From Mycobacterium sp. AZCC_0083 (GTDB taxonomy: Bacteria; Actinomycetota; Actinomycetes; Mycobacteriales; Mycobacteriaceae), in contig NZ_JACHGP010000002.1 in NCBI RefSeq assembly GCF_014202335.1, forward strand, positions 620,001 to 684,000: DNA of 64,000 nucleotides. Direction: 5' to 3'. The notes under the pieces were generated by a model. That model was given only the letters and a program-made list of their open reading frames with translations, was not told where the DNA came from and did no database searches. This document shows positions 1 through 9,067 of this stretch, in pieces. Numbering within the stretch: the stretch's first letter is position 1; every line of letters begins with the position of its first letter. The position numbers and the translations under genes are program-made.

Positions 1-1436
1 ATGTGCTGGAGCAGGTTGATCGTCATGTTGTACGACGGTGCGAACGAACTGCGCAGCGGAAACGTCCGGGTCGAAGCCAGACCCGCGACGTCGGCGGGAT
101 CGACCGAGGCGTCATTGGGCTGCCATAGCACGACGGCGTGGCCTTCGACGTCGATGCCCCGGCGTCCCGCTCGGCCGGTCAACTGCGTGTACTCCCCCGG
201 CGTCAGGGGCGCGTGCTCTTCGCCGTTGTACTTCACCAGGCGTTCCAACACGACGGTGCGTGCGGGCATGTTGATGCCCAACGCCAGTGTCTCGGTGGCG
301 AACACCGCCTTCACCAAACCGGCGGTGAAGAGTTCCTCGACGGTGTGCCGGAACACCGGCAGCAGCCCGGCGTGGTGGGCGGCCAACCCGCGCAGCAGAC
401 CCTCGCGCCATTCGTAGTAGCCAAGCACGACGAGGTCGGCCTCCGGCAACTCCGCGCAGCGCCGGTCGATCACCTCGGCGATGCGGGCCCGTTCCTCGTC
501 GTTGGTCAGCCGCAGGGGCGAGCGCAGGCATTGCTTGACCGCGGCGTCGCAACCGGCCCGCGAGAAGATGAACGTGATCGCGGGAAGCAGACCCTCCCGG
601 TCCAACGTGCCGATCACCTCGGGGCGGGCGGGCGGCCGGTACATCGTCGGCCTGCCGCCCCCATGATCCCGACGGCCGGGCCGACCCCGCCCACGCGGCT
701 GCCAGTCGGACAGCCGGTCGGCCTCCTTGCGCAGTGAGATGTGGCGCAGCAGTTCGGCATCCACCAGCACGGGACTGCCCACCGTCTGATCGCCCTCGAA
801 CAGGTCGAACAGCCGGTTGCCGACCATCATGTGCTGCCACAGCGGCACCGGCCGGTGCTCGTCGACCACGACGGTGGTATCGCCCCGCACGGTCTGGATC
901 CAGCCGCCGAACTCCTCGGCGTTGCTCACCGTCGCCGAAAGGCTGACCAGCCGCACCTCTTCGGACAGGTGCAGGATCACCTCCTCCCACACCGCGCCGC
1001 GCATGCGGTCGGCCAGAAAGTGCACCTCGTCCATCACCACGTGTGAAAGCCCCTGCAAGGCAGATGAATTCGCGTACAGCATGTTGCGCAACACCTCGGT
1101 GGTCATGACCACGACGGGCGCGCCTCCGTTGATCGACTGGTCACCGGTGAGCAGACCGACGCTCTCGGCACCGTAACGGCGCACCAGGTCGGTGTGCTTC
1201 TGATTGCTCAAGGCCTTGATCGGTGTGGTGTAGAAGCACTTTCGGCCTGCGGCAAGAGCCAGGTGCACGGCGAACTCGCCGACCACCGTCTTTCCCGCTC
1301 CCGTCGGCGCGCAGACCAACACACCGTGCCCGGCCTCGAGTGCCGTGCACGCCCGCAGCTGGAATCCGTCGAGGGCGAACGGTAGCTCTCCGGCGAAGCG
1401 GCTCAGCTCGGGTGTCAGGTCAGGTGGCTTGGTCAT
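1..1436 (-). CDS. helY: Ski2-like DEAD/DEAH-box helicase HelY (3' end beyond window)
   Basis: The frame is open from an ATG at 1436 to the window edge, giving the first 478 residues of a protein that is normally about 900 long. Walker A APTGAGKT lies at residues 43-50, the DEVH box at about 136-139, an SLSAT motif III follows, and the second RecA domain ends in TGRAGRRG. This is the Ski2/Mtr4 superfamily 2 RNA helicase family, annotated HelY in mycobacteria (Rv2092c). An ATP-dependent role in RNA unwinding is inferred from the family. The start overlaps the tatC end by 17 nt, so translational coupling is likely. Confidence 0.93.
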   Translation of the reverse strand, partial: MTKPPDLTPELSRFAGELPFALDGFQLRACTALEAGHGVLVCAPTGAGKTVVGEFAVHLALAAGRKCFYTTPIKALSNQKHTDLVRRYGAESVGLLTGDQSINGGAPVVVMTTEVLRNMLYANSSALQGLSHVVMDEVHFLADRMRGAVWEEVILHLSEEVRLVSLSATVSNAEEFGGWIQTVRGDTTVVVDEHRPVPLWQHMMVGNRLFDLFEGDQTVGSPVLVDAELLRHISLRKEADRLSDWQPRGRGRPGRRDHGGGRPTMYRPPARPEVIGTLDREGLLPAITFIFSRAGCDAAVKQCLRSPLRLTNDEERARIAEVIDRRCAELPEADLVVLGYYEWREGLLRGLAAHHAGLLPVFRHTVEELFTAGLVKAVFATETLALGINMPARTVVLERLVKYNGEEHAPLTPGEYTQLTGRAGRRGIDVEGHAVVLWQPNDASVDPADVAGLASTRTFPLRSSFAPSYNMTINLLQH

Positions 1437-2388
1437 CGACCGTCAGCCGAGACGGAGTGGGTACCGCGGTCGGCGCATCGACGGGCTCGGCCTCACCGAT
1501 CGGGGCGGCCTCGTCGTCCGGCACGTCTAGCGCGGCGCGGCGGGCCTTGCGTCGGTCGTTGAACCTCGCCACCTGGATGGCCAGCTCCAGCAGCAGTGTC
1601 AGCGCGAGCGACAGCGCCAGCATCGAGAACGGGTCCGAGCCGGGAGTCGCCAGCGCGGCGAACACGAAGAGGCCGAAGATCAGCCCGCGCCGCCAGCCCT
1701 TCAGCCGCTCGTAGGAGAGCATGCCGACCAGATTCAGCATGATGATCAGCAGCGGGAACTCGAAGCTGATACCGAACACCAGCAGCAGGTTGATCAGGAA
1801 ACCGAAGTACTGATCGCCCGAGAGCGCGGTGATCTGGACGTCGCTGCCAACCGTCAGCAGGAAGCTCAACGCCTTCGCCATCACCACGTAGGCCAGCACG
1901 GTGCCGCCGATGAACAAGATCGCCCCGAAGCCGACGAACACCGACGCGAACCGGCGTTCCTTCTTGTACAGGCCCGGGGTGATGAACGCCCACAGCTGAT
2001 GCAGCCAGACCGGGCAGGCCAGCACGACGCCCGCGGTGAGCGCGACCTTGAGCCGCAGCATGAACTGGTCGAAAGGCGCCGTGGCCAGCAGCCGGCATTC
2101 CCCGTCAGGGGCGATTGTGGCCCGCGCCGAGGCAGGCAACGAGCAGTACGGACCGCGCAGCCAGTCGCCGAGGCTGGGAAAGCCAAATGCGCCGTGCGTG
2201 TACCAGAAGAAGCCGAGCGTCGTGGTGACGACGATCGCGGCGACCGCGATCAGCAGCCGATTGCGGAGCTCTTGCAGATGGTCGACCAGCGACATCGTGC
2301 CGTCGGGATTGGCCCGCGACCGTCGACGGCGCGGGTCGAACTTCTTGAAGATTCCGGGGGTCTGCACGGGCTCGTCAGTGGACGCCAC
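1420..2388 (-). CDS. tatC: Sec-independent protein translocase TatC
   Basis: The 322-residue protein has the TatC signature [11 protein letters not shown] near residue 37 and six hydrophobic segments spread over residues 45-275, followed by a charged Asp/Glu/Pro-rich tail. TatC is the inner-membrane receptor for twin-arginine signal peptides and works with the TatA product encoded just upstream. The large loop after the first membrane segment (about residues 70-120) is Cys-containing and is typical of mycobacterial TatC. Gene order tatA-tatC-helY is the same as in M. tuberculosis. Confidence 0.95.
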   Translation of the reverse strand: MASTDEPVQTPGIFKKFDPRRRRSRANPDGTMSLVDHLQELRNRLLIAVAAIVVTTTLGFFWYTHGAFGFPSLGDWLRGPYCSLPASARATIAPDGECRLLATAPFDQFMLRLKVALTAGVVLACPVWLHQLWAFITPGLYKKERRFASVFVGFGAILFIGGTVLAYVVMAKALSFLLTVGSDVQITALSGDQYFGFLINLLLVFGISFEFPLLIIMLNLVGMLSYERLKGWRRGLIFGLFVFAALATPGSDPFSMLALSLALTLLLELAIQVARFNDRRKARRAALDVPDDEAAPIGEAEPVDAPTAVPTPSRLTVDDQAT

Positions 2389-2429
2389 TCAGCGACGCGG
2401 CAGCGTGCCGCGGTCGGTGGAGGCGTGTG

Positions 2430-2684
2430 TCAGGCGGGGTGCTTGTCGGAGGACTGCTCCGGCGCGGGCGCCGGGGGTGCCGTATCGACTCGCTCCGAGG
2501 CGATCGGCTTGGCCGGTGCCGCCTCTTCCGGCTTCGAGTCGGCCTGCATCTCCTTGATCTCGGACTTGAAGATGCGCATCGACTTGCCCAATGAGCGCGC
2601 CGCGTCCGGGAGCTTCTTGGCCCCGAACAACAGCACGAACACGGCGATCACGATCAACCAATGCCAGGGTTGTAGACCACCCAA
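2430..2684 (-). CDS. tatA: Sec-independent protein translocase TatA
   Basis: This is a single-pass protein with hydrophobic segment [20 protein letters not shown], then an amphipathic helix and a Pro/Ala-rich acidic tail. It forms the oligomeric pore component of the Tat system. I place the start at a TTG at 2684 (84 residues). The GTG at 2693 directly abuts the purine-rich GGAGGTG, leaving no spacer, whereas the TTG sits 6 nt downstream and gives an N-terminus (MGGLQPWHW) of the family length. It lies 41 nt before tatC. Confidence 0.9.
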   Translation of the reverse strand: MGGLQPWHWLIVIAVFVLLFGAKKLPDAARSLGKSMRIFKSEIKEMQADSKPEEAAPAKPIASERVDTAPPAPAPEQSSDKHPA

Positions 2685-2690
2685 TTCGGT

Positions 2691-2697
2691 CACCTCC
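2691..2697 (-). promoter_or_regulatory. Shine-Dalgarno that selects the tatA TTG start
   Basis: GGAGGTG on the minus strand is followed by the 6-nt spacer ACCGAA and TTG at 2684. The alternative GTG start is part of this motif itself and would have no spacing. Confidence 0.65.
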
Positions 2698-2714
2698 AGA
2701 AGTCAGTGAGAAGT

Positions 2715-3689
2715 CTACCCGTCGACTTCGACGGCGCTGCCCTCGTAGGCCGCAAGTGCCGCCACGGCCACGTCACGCACCCGATCTGCCAGCGATTGCG
2801 GCTCAAGAACCCGCACCGCGGAGCCGAAGCCCAGCACGAAACGCGCCATCCACTCGTCGGAGGCGAAGGTCATGGCCGCTTCGCACGCGCCGTCGGCCAG
2901 TTCCCGCACGACGCGCAGCGGGTAGTAGTCGAACATCCAGGACGCGCTCCGGTCGATCAGGAGCGTCGCCGAGGGAAGCGACGGATCGGCGTCGAACAGT
3001 GAGGTGTCCGGTCCGGCCTGCACGGCCGGCTCGGGGGGCGTCGACGGTTCGTCGAGCACGTGCGCGTCGACGATGCGGTCGAACCGGAACAGTCGCACCG
3101 CCTCGGCCGAGCGGCACCACGCCTCGAGGTAGCTGTTGTCGCCGACCAACACCACCCGGATCGGGTCGACGATCCTGGTCGACAGCGTGTCGTGCGATGC
3201 GGAGTAGTAGTCGATGCTCAGCGCCCGGCCGTCGCGCACCGCGGCCCGCACCGCTGCGGCCGCGTGGCTCTCCACGGGCGCGGGTTCGTCGACCGCCGTC
3301 CCTGCGCCCTCCTTGGCCGTTCCCGCGGCCGACTCGATCTTGGCGATCGCACTCCTTGCGGCTTCGGGATCGACCATGCCCGGCACGTCGAGCAATGCCC
3401 GCAACGCCACCGAGATGCCCGTCGCCTCGGGCGACGTCAGCCGCAGCGGGTGGTCCATGCCCGCCGAGAAGGTCACTTCGATTGTCTTGCCGGACATTTC
3501 GAAGTCGATCAGGTCGCCTGGGCTGTATCCCGGAAGTCCGCACAGCCACAGCTGTTCGAGGTCTTCGCGCAATTGCTTGACGCTGACGCCGAGGTCGGTG
3601 GCTGCCTCGTCGAACGTGATCCTGGGGTTGGCCTGGAAGTATGGCACCATGTTGAGCAGCCGGACCAACCGCGTGGAAACGCTACTCAT
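2715..3689 (-). CDS. pafC: WYL-domain transcriptional regulator PafC
   Basis: The 324-residue protein has an N-terminal winged-helix region (residues 1-60, with ITFDEAATDLGVSVKQLRED as the helix-turn-helix) and a central WYL domain around residues 150-225, in which YLEAW stands where WYL is usual. PafC pairs with PafB as a heterodimeric activator of the LexA/RecA-independent DNA-damage response in mycobacteria. It overlaps pafB by ATGA, so the two are coupled. It is co-directional with the downstream tatA. Confidence 0.93.
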   Translation of the reverse strand: MSSVSTRLVRLLNMVPYFQANPRITFDEAATDLGVSVKQLREDLEQLWLCGLPGYSPGDLIDFEMSGKTIEVTFSAGMDHPLRLTSPEATGISVALRALLDVPGMVDPEAARSAIAKIESAAGTAKEGAGTAVDEPAPVESHAAAAVRAAVRDGRALSIDYYSASHDTLSTRIVDPIRVVLVGDNSYLEAWCRSAEAVRLFRFDRIVDAHVLDEPSTPPEPAVQAGPDTSLFDADPSLPSATLLIDRSASWMFDYYPLRVVRELADGACEAAMTFASDEWMARFVLGFGSAVRVLEPQSLADRVRDVAVAALAAYEGSAVEVDG

Positions 3690-4681
3690 GCGCTTGCTCC
3701 GTCCGCCTGTGCGCGGAGCCTGGACACCACGTCGTCACGCAACGACTGCGGGTCGAGCACCAGCGCGTCGGCGCCGTACCCGGCGATTTCGCGGGCCAGT
3801 CGGTCCTGCCTGCCGATGTCGACGGCGATCTCGTCGCCCGCCCGGCCTGCCAGCGTGCGCGACACCGTGACCGCCGCCTGCCGCCGCAGTGCGGTGGCGC
3901 GACCCTCGGCCACCCACACCCTGGCCTGCGCGCTTGGCGGCCACTCGGCCACTGCCCCATGCACGATCTCGCGGAGGTCGACGCCGTCGGGGCGCCGCAC
4001 CGCGTCGCGCGGACCGACCGTGGCCACCTCCGAACCGATCCGCGACAGCCTGAAGGTGCGGGTGGCGTTGCGGTCGCGGTCATGGCCGACGAGGTACCAC
4101 CGGCCGCGGTGGGTGACCACACCCCACGGCTCGACGGTCCTGGTGATGAACGGGTCGCTGCGCGACGGGCGGTGCTGGAACTGCACGGCCTGCCCGGAGT
4201 CGATGGCCGCCAACAGAATTCCCAACACCTCCTCCGAGCCGCGAAGGCCTGGCATGGCCGCAGCCGTCGAGATGGTCGCGCCCGCCTCGGGAGTGTCGAC
4301 GTCGACACCCGCCGCCCGCAGCTTGAGCAGCGCTCCCTGGGTGGCGGTGACGAGCTCAGGGGACTGCCACAGTTGGGTGGCCACCGCTACCGCAGCGGCC
4401 TCGTCGGCCGTCAACTCGACCGGCGGCAGCGCGTAGGACTCCTGGTTGATCCGGTAGCCCTCGGTTGGGTCCAGCGACGACACCCGACCGGTCTCGAGCG
4501 GGATGCCGAGATCGCGCAACTCGTTCTTGTCGCGTTCGAACATCCGCGAGAAAGCCTCGTCACTGGGGCTGTCGGCGTACCCGTAGACCGTCGCGCGGAT
4601 CCGTTCGGCGGTGATGAAGGTGCGGGTGGACAGGAGTGCAATGACGAGGTTCATCAAGCGTTCGACTTTGGAGATCCCCAC
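3686..4681 (-). CDS. pafB: WYL-domain transcriptional regulator PafB
   Basis: The 331-residue protein begins VGISKVERLMNLVIALL, matching the PafB family N-terminus. It has a winged-helix domain (residues 1-70) and a WYL domain in which RGRWYLVGHDRD is visible. PafBC controls most DNA-damage-inducible genes in mycobacteria. The open frame extends another 80 codons upstream, but GTG 4681 is chosen by family length and by a TANNNT -10 box exactly 6 nt before it, which suggests a leaderless mRNA. In most mycobacteria pafA lies immediately upstream; here about 6.6 kb intervenes. Confidence 0.93.
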   Translation of the reverse strand: MGISKVERLMNLVIALLSTRTFITAERIRATVYGYADSPSDEAFSRMFERDKNELRDLGIPLETGRVSSLDPTEGYRINQESYALPPVELTADEAAAVAVATQLWQSPELVTATQGALLKLRAAGVDVDTPEAGATISTAAAMPGLRGSEEVLGILLAAIDSGQAVQFQHRPSRSDPFITRTVEPWGVVTHRGRWYLVGHDRDRNATRTFRLSRIGSEVATVGPRDAVRRPDGVDLREIVHGAVAEWPPSAQARVWVAEGRATALRRQAAVTVSRTLAGRAGDEIAVDIGRQDRLAREIAGYGADALVLDPQSLRDDVVSRLRAQADGASA

Positions 4682-4687
4682 CGAAAC

Positions 4688-4693
4688 AGCGTA
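4688..4693 (-). promoter_or_regulatory. -10 box for leaderless pafB
   Basis: TACGCT on the minus strand is followed by 6 nt (GTTTCG) and GTG. This is the spacing expected when transcription starts on the initiation codon, and no Shine-Dalgarno is present. Confidence 0.55.
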
Positions 4694-4712
4694 GGGCCAA
4701 GGGGGTCGAAAC

Positions 4713-4949
4713 ATGCGCACCGAGTGGGCCGGCGAGCGTGGCAAGCTGAAACCACCGTCCGCGTGCGACGCATCTGCCCCCGAACAGGAGGGCACTCGCA
4801 TCCACCGAATCGTGCACATCTGTGTGGTGGCCGTTGCGCTGTGCAGCGTGGCGGCCTGCACCCAGCGCACGGACGGGCACGCCTCTCGTGGCGCGAACAA
4901 CCTGGTCATACCGACGAGCACACACCGACGGACCGGCTACCGATCATGA
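4713..4949 (+). CDS. Possible small lipoprotein or membrane-anchored peptide
   Basis: This 78-codon frame has AGGGGG seven nt before its ATG. A 32-residue polar stretch precedes a hydrophobic segment IVHICVVAVALCSVAAC whose end (SVAAC) resembles a lipobox. A second purine-rich AGGAGG at 4786-4791 precedes an in-frame ATC, leaving open a shorter product starting near residue 30. It overlaps the end of the convergent gene by 6 nt. I recognise no family. It could be a chance frame, although the lipobox and two ribosome-binding-like motifs argue for a gene. Confidence 0.35.
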   Translation: MRTEWAGERGKLKPPSACDASAPEQEGTRIHRIVHICVVAVALCSVAACTQRTDGHASRGANNLVIPTSTHRRTGYRS

Positions 4950-5225
4950 GTTGAGGGCGGTCGCCGCAGCGGCGCCCAGCAGATCGGGTTCGGCGACCGC
5001 GCGCGGCACCCCGGACCGGGCAAGCACGTCGAGCAGTTCTCCGAAGGTGCGGCAGACCGTGACGCGTCCGGTGCGTTCGGCCACGGTCCAGGCTCGCGAG
5101 GCGACCCGGATCCGCAGCCGGGGACTTAGTTGCGTCGCGGCCGCAGCGATGGCGGCGCGACGACGCGGCCCGGCGACCTGCGCTGCCATCGGCTCGTCGG
5201 GACCCGCGCCACACGCTCCGCACAT
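4944..5225 (-). CDS. Unrecognised 93-residue protein ending the accessory operon
   Basis: The protein begins MCGACG, a CxxC pair that could bind metal, followed by an Arg/Ala-rich helical region and a C-terminal stretch TFGELLDVLARSGVPRAVAE. One further Cys occurs at about residue 58. Its ATG shares one base with the stop of the upstream SDR (TGATG), so it should be translationally coupled and is the last gene of the operon. I do not recognise the family. A role alongside the operon's enzymes is only inferred from position. Confidence 0.6.
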   Translation of the reverse strand: MCGACGAGPDEPMAAQVAGPRRRAAIAAAATQLSPRLRIRVASRAWTVAERTGRVTVCRTFGELLDVLARSGVPRAVAEPDLLGAAAATALNS

Positions 5226-5974
5226 CAGGGCATCACGTCACCGGAGTTGGGCCCGAGGACCTGCCCGACGAACAGGTTGCCGCCTGGCTTGGATGCCAGC
5301 AGGACGGCGGTGGGTGCGACTTCGTCGGCGGTACCGAACCTCCCCAGCGGGAGCTCGGCGCGCTTCGCGACCTTCCAGTCCTCCTCGATCCCGTCAAGCA
5401 GCGGCGTTTCGATGGGCCCGGGGGCGATCGCGTTGACCAGCACTCCCTGCGAAGAAACCTCGAGCGCAAGCGACTTGGACATCGCGATGACACCGGCCTT
5501 GGCTGCTGCGTAGTGCGCCAGTGACGCCCCTCCCTTGATTCCGAGCTGTGATGCGACGTTGATGATGCGCCCATCGCCTGCCGCCAGCATTCCCGGCAGC
5601 ACCGCGCGGTTCAGCAGGAACACGCTGGCCAGGTCGACGTCGAGCGTCTCCCGCCACTGCGCCAGCGGCATCTGTACCAGCCGCGATTGGGTGAGGATGC
5701 CGTGCGAGGTGACGAGGACGTCGATGCGACCAAGTACCGCGGCGGCCTCGGCGACGGTGTCGGCCACCTGCTGCTCGTCGGTGGCGTCGAACAACAGTCC
5801 CGCCGCGGCACCGATGTCGGCTGCGGCGCCGACGACCGATTCGGCCCGGTCGGCCAAAACCACCCGGGCACCTGCGGCCAGGAAGTGCACGGCGATCGTC
5901 CGGCCGATACCGCTGGCCGCGCCGGTGACCAGCGCGGTGCGGCCTGCGAGCAGGGTGCTCTGCGGGATGCTCAT
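5225..5974 (-). CDS. Short-chain dehydrogenase/reductase (operon copy 1)
   Basis: A 249-residue classical SDR: the NAD(P)-binding TGAASGIG motif lies near residues 17-24, the NVAS segment precedes the catalytic YAAAK, and the C-terminal region carries the substrate loop. The family oxidises alcohols or reduces ketones with NAD(P)(H). It lies 3 nt downstream of a second SDR and 1 nt overlaps the next gene, so it is part of a tightly packed operon with an MFS transporter, a NodB-type hydrolase and an asparaginase. The substrate cannot be read from sequence. Confidence 0.88.
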   Translation of the reverse strand: MSIPQSTLLAGRTALVTGAASGIGRTIAVHFLAAGARVVLADRAESVVGAAADIGAAAGLLFDATDEQQVADTVAEAAAVLGRIDVLVTSHGILTQSRLVQMPLAQWRETLDVDLASVFLLNRAVLPGMLAAGDGRIINVASQLGIKGGASLAHYAAAKAGVIAMSKSLALEVSSQGVLVNAIAPGPIETPLLDGIEEDWKVAKRAELPLGRFGTADEVAPTAVLLASKPGGNLFVGQVLGPNSGDVMP

Positions 5975-5977
5975 CGG

Positions 5978-6736
5978 TCAGTCCCGCATCGCAACGGTCA
6001 ACGCGCCATCGACGATGATCGCCTGGCCATTGACGTAGGACGCGCCGTCACTGGCCAAAAACGCTGCCACCGAGGCGATTTCCTCCGGACGCCCGACTCG
6101 TCCCGCCGGAATGTAGTCACCGGCGGCCCGCAGACCATCCGGGCCCAGTGAGTTCACCTCATCCAGCGACTGCGGGGTCTCGATGAGGCCGGGGATGATC
6201 GCGTTCGCGCGGATGCCGCAGGGCCCGAACTCGACGGCCAGACTGCGCACCAGGCCGATCACGCCGGCCTTCGCGGTGGCGTAGTGCGCGTGCTCACCCC
6301 ACCCGTACACACCGCCTGCGATCGAGGACACCGCGACGATCGAGCCGCCTGAACCGAGGTGCGGCACCGCCGCGCGTGCGGTGCGCATCACCCCGTGCAA
6401 ATCGACCTGCAGTACGTCGTCCCACTGCTCGTCGGTCATCGCCGCGAACGGTGCCGCGCGCAGGATGCCCGCGTTGGCGATCGCGGTGTCCAGCCGGCCC
6501 CAGCGCGTCACCGCCGCGTCGACGAACGCCGCCACCGAAGCGGTGTCGCGCACGTCCACCTCGATCACCACCGCCTCACCGCCGCTCTCTTCAACGGCGG
6601 CAAGGGTTTTGCCGGGGTCGTGCGGATCACCGGAGTAGCTGCCGATGCCGACGCGGTAGCCGGCGCGCGCCAACGCAACCGCCGTGGCGGCGCCGATGCC
6701 GGACGCCGCGCCGGTGACGATCGCGACGGGGGTCAT
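5978..6736 (-). CDS. Short-chain dehydrogenase/reductase (operon copy 2)
   Basis: A 252-residue SDR with TGAASGIGAA near residues 8-17, the SSIAGGVYGWGEH region and YATAK catalytic motif. Its ATG overlaps the transporter stop as ATGA. The open frame extends further upstream, but the Rossmann strand MTPVAIVTG begins at this ATG. It differs clearly from the neighbouring SDR, so the two probably act on different intermediates rather than being a recent duplication. Function within the pathway is inferred only. Confidence 0.88.
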   Translation of the reverse strand: MTPVAIVTGAASGIGAATAVALARAGYRVGIGSYSGDPHDPGKTLAAVEESGGEAVVIEVDVRDTASVAAFVDAAVTRWGRLDTAIANAGILRAAPFAAMTDEQWDDVLQVDLHGVMRTARAAVPHLGSGGSIVAVSSIAGGVYGWGEHAHYATAKAGVIGLVRSLAVEFGPCGIRANAIIPGLIETPQSLDEVNSLGPDGLRAAGDYIPAGRVGRPEEIASVAAFLASDGASYVNGQAIIVDGALTVAMRD

Positions 6737-8109
6737 GCCGGGGCAACTTCGGAGCTCACGGTGTGCGCGAACATCACCACGACGGCCGAGACGACGGCAC
6801 CGACCGCCCCGACCAGCAATGCGGCAGTCGAGTAACCCACCGACGCCGCAGTCAGCCCGGTGAGGATGAAACCGGCGATGATGGCACCCGGTTGGCTCAT
6901 CGCGCCGATGAACGAGCTGCCGGTGGCCCGGCAGTCGACGCTGAAGCACTCGGCCTGGAAGAACATGATCGCGGCGTACGGACCGAGCAGGAAGAACAGG
7001 CCCATCATGTAGGTGACGATGACGTAGGCCGGGTTGGCGGGGCCGAGCAGCATCGCGGCGAAGAACACCCCGGAGGCCAGCCAGCCGACCGCGATGGTGT
7101 TACGTCTGCCGAACCGATCACCGGCCCAGCCGTGGGCCAGATATCCCATCGCACCCACCAGGTTGGACACCACCACCATCAACAGGGTGTTGGACGCGTC
7201 GATACCCTTGCCGGTCTCCAGCACGGTGGTACCGAGCACCGAAAATGTCTGGATCGCAAACCAATTGAACAACCACGCCACCGAAAGCACGATCGTGTTG
7301 CGCAGGTGCACGCCGTGGAAGATCCGCTTGAACGGTGCCGCGGTGTGGTTGTCGACGTCGTATGCGGCAGCCAGGCTGGCGGCACCGGCGACGTCACCGC
7401 TCTTGCGAAGCGCCCGGACCCGTTGCTGCAGCTCGAATTGCGGACTCTCCCGCAGGGTTCGGCACAGCAGCGCAACGAGCACGGCAGGAATGGTGGCCAG
7501 CAGGAACGCCAGCCGCCACGAGTCGGCACCGAAGATCGCGGTGACGACGGCGACGAACGCGGCGGCAAGCAGCGCGCCGATCGGCCAGCCGGTCTGCACC
7601 ATCGAGTACACGAAACCGCGGTTGCGGCGGATCTTTTCGTCCTCGGTGACGGCATACAGCTCGTTGAGATAGGTGGCGTTGACGGACTGCTCGGCAAGGC
7701 CGAGACCGCTGATCGAGCGGACCCCGATGAGGGAGGCCGCCCCGGTCGTTGCCGCAGTGGCCGCCGATGACGCCGCGGTGCCCGCCACCGAGATGATCAT
7801 CCCCTTGCGGCGGCCCAGCCGGTCGACCATGGGACCGACGCCGAGCACCACGATCGCGGTGCCGACGCTGACCAACGTGGAGACGAGCAGGGCATGGCTG
7901 GTGCTCCAGTGGAACGCTTCGCCGATCCGCGGCAGCAGGGTGCCGAAGAGGATGAAGTCGTACACGGCGATGGTCCACGCGAAGAACGCAATGCTGGTGG
8001 CGCGCCGGGTTTCGCGGACGCTCACTCGCCGGAGCGACGGGGTCTCTCGGGGCGAGCGTAGCGACGGGGAATCGTCGGTGTCGGAGAGCGGATCTGGTGA
8101 GGTGGTCAT
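6733..8109 (-). CDS. MFS transporter of the accessory operon
   Basis: A 458-residue major facilitator protein with about 12 hydrophobic segments starting at residue 40 and the loop motif DRLGRRKGM after the second segment; a second motif DRFGRRNTI follows the seventh or eighth. The arrangement fits the metabolite:proton symporter group that takes up organic acids. The N-terminal 35 residues are polar and Ser/Pro/Arg-rich, and this part contains a copy of the dispersed GAGCGWAGCGAC repeat (8049-8073). ATG 8109 lies 11 nt after the upstream gene. It probably imports the operon's substrate. Confidence 0.88.
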   Translation of the reverse strand: MTTSPDPLSDTDDSPSLRSPRETPSLRRVSVRETRRATSIAFFAWTIAVYDFILFGTLLPRIGEAFHWSTSHALLVSTLVSVGTAIVVLGVGPMVDRLGRRKGMIISVAGTAASSAATAATTGAASLIGVRSISGLGLAEQSVNATYLNELYAVTEDEKIRRNRGFVYSMVQTGWPIGALLAAAFVAVVTAIFGADSWRLAFLLATIPAVLVALLCRTLRESPQFELQQRVRALRKSGDVAGAASLAAAYDVDNHTAAPFKRIFHGVHLRNTIVLSVAWLFNWFAIQTFSVLGTTVLETGKGIDASNTLLMVVVSNLVGAMGYLAHGWAGDRFGRRNTIAVGWLASGVFFAAMLLGPANPAYVIVTYMMGLFFLLGPYAAIMFFQAECFSVDCRATGSSFIGAMSQPGAIIAGFILTGLTAASVGYSTAALLVGAVGAVVSAVVVMFAHTVSSEVAPA

Positions 8110-8120
8110 GACCGAGTCCC

Positions 8121-9029
8121 CTACGCCTTCGGGGTGCGCGGCCGGCGCGCCAGGAAGTCGTCGGCGATTGCGTCGAAGGTGGTCCAGGTGACGCCCTCGT
8201 GCTTGTTGATGTGCTCGATGAGACGCTCGAGCATCAGCAGCACCTGTGGCCGTCCCGACACGTCCGGGTGGATCGTGAACGTGAATACCGCGTAATCGCT
8301 TTCGCGGTAGACCCAGTCGAACTGATCGCGCCACATCTCCTCGATGTGCCTCGGGTTGACGAAGCCGTGGCTGTTCGGGCTGGTCTTGATGAACATCATC
8401 GGCGGCAGGTCGTCGAGGTACCAGCTCGCCGGGATCTCCACCAGATCGGTTTCCTGGCCTCGGATCAGCGGCTTCATCCAGGTGGCCGCCGGCTGGTCGT
8501 AGTTGATCGGTGTCCAAGAGTCGCCGACCCGGACGTAGTAGGGCTCGAAGTCGCGGTGCATCAGCGAGTGGTCGTACTTGATCCCCCGCTCGATCAGCAG
8601 CTCGTTGGTGACCCTGCTGAACTCCCACCACGGCGCGACATATCCGGTGGGCCGCCGACCCGTCTTCGTCGAGATGAGATCGATGCAGTGGTCCAGGATC
8701 TCGGATTCCTGCTCGCGGCTCATCGCGATCGGATTCTCGTGGCTGTAGCCGTGCACACCGATCTCGTGTCCCGCGGCGACCACCTGTTCGAACTGCTCGG
8801 GGAACGTCTCGACGGAGTGCCCAGGCCAGAACCACGTGGTGGTCAGCCCATAGCGGTCGAAGAGCCGGTTGATCCGTGGCACTCCGACCTCACCTGCGAA
8901 CACTCCGCGGCTGATGTCACCCGGCGAGTCCTCGCCCCCGTAGGAGCCCAGCCAGCCGCCAACCGCGTCGACGTCGACGCCGAAGGCCACGAAGATTTCC
9001 TTGCCGTTTGCCTTGGTCACGTGGATCAT
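8121..9029 (-). CDS. NodB/CE4-fold hydrolase (HpPgdA/cyclic imidase/PuuE-like)
   Basis: A 302-residue polysaccharide-deacetylase-family protein. The metal/catalytic motif is seen as [14 protein letters not shown] near residues 16-29, then [11 protein letters not shown] (His-x-x-x-His metal ligands) near residue 90 and a C-terminal IHPDVSGRP. No signal peptide or membrane segment is visible, so it is cytoplasmic and unlikely to act on the wall. The same subgroup includes Helicobacter PgdA, PuuE allantoinase and bacterial cyclic imide hydrolases. With the adjacent asparaginase-like enzyme and transporter, hydrolysis of a small cyclic amide or imide is my preferred reading. Confidence 0.82.
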   Translation of the reverse strand: MIHVTKANGKEIFVAFGVDVDAVGGWLGSYGGEDSPGDISRGVFAGEVGVPRINRLFDRYGLTTTWFWPGHSVETFPEQFEQVVAAGHEIGVHGYSHENPIAMSREQESEILDHCIDLISTKTGRRPTGYVAPWWEFSRVTNELLIERGIKYDHSLMHRDFEPYYVRVGDSWTPINYDQPAATWMKPLIRGQETDLVEIPASWYLDDLPPMMFIKTSPNSHGFVNPRHIEEMWRDQFDWVYRESDYAVFTFTIHPDVSGRPQVLLMLERLIEHINKHEGVTWTTFDAIADDFLARRPRTPKA

Positions 9030-9067
9030 TCCTCTCGAGATTCGTTCCGAACAGCGGATATTGCGGG

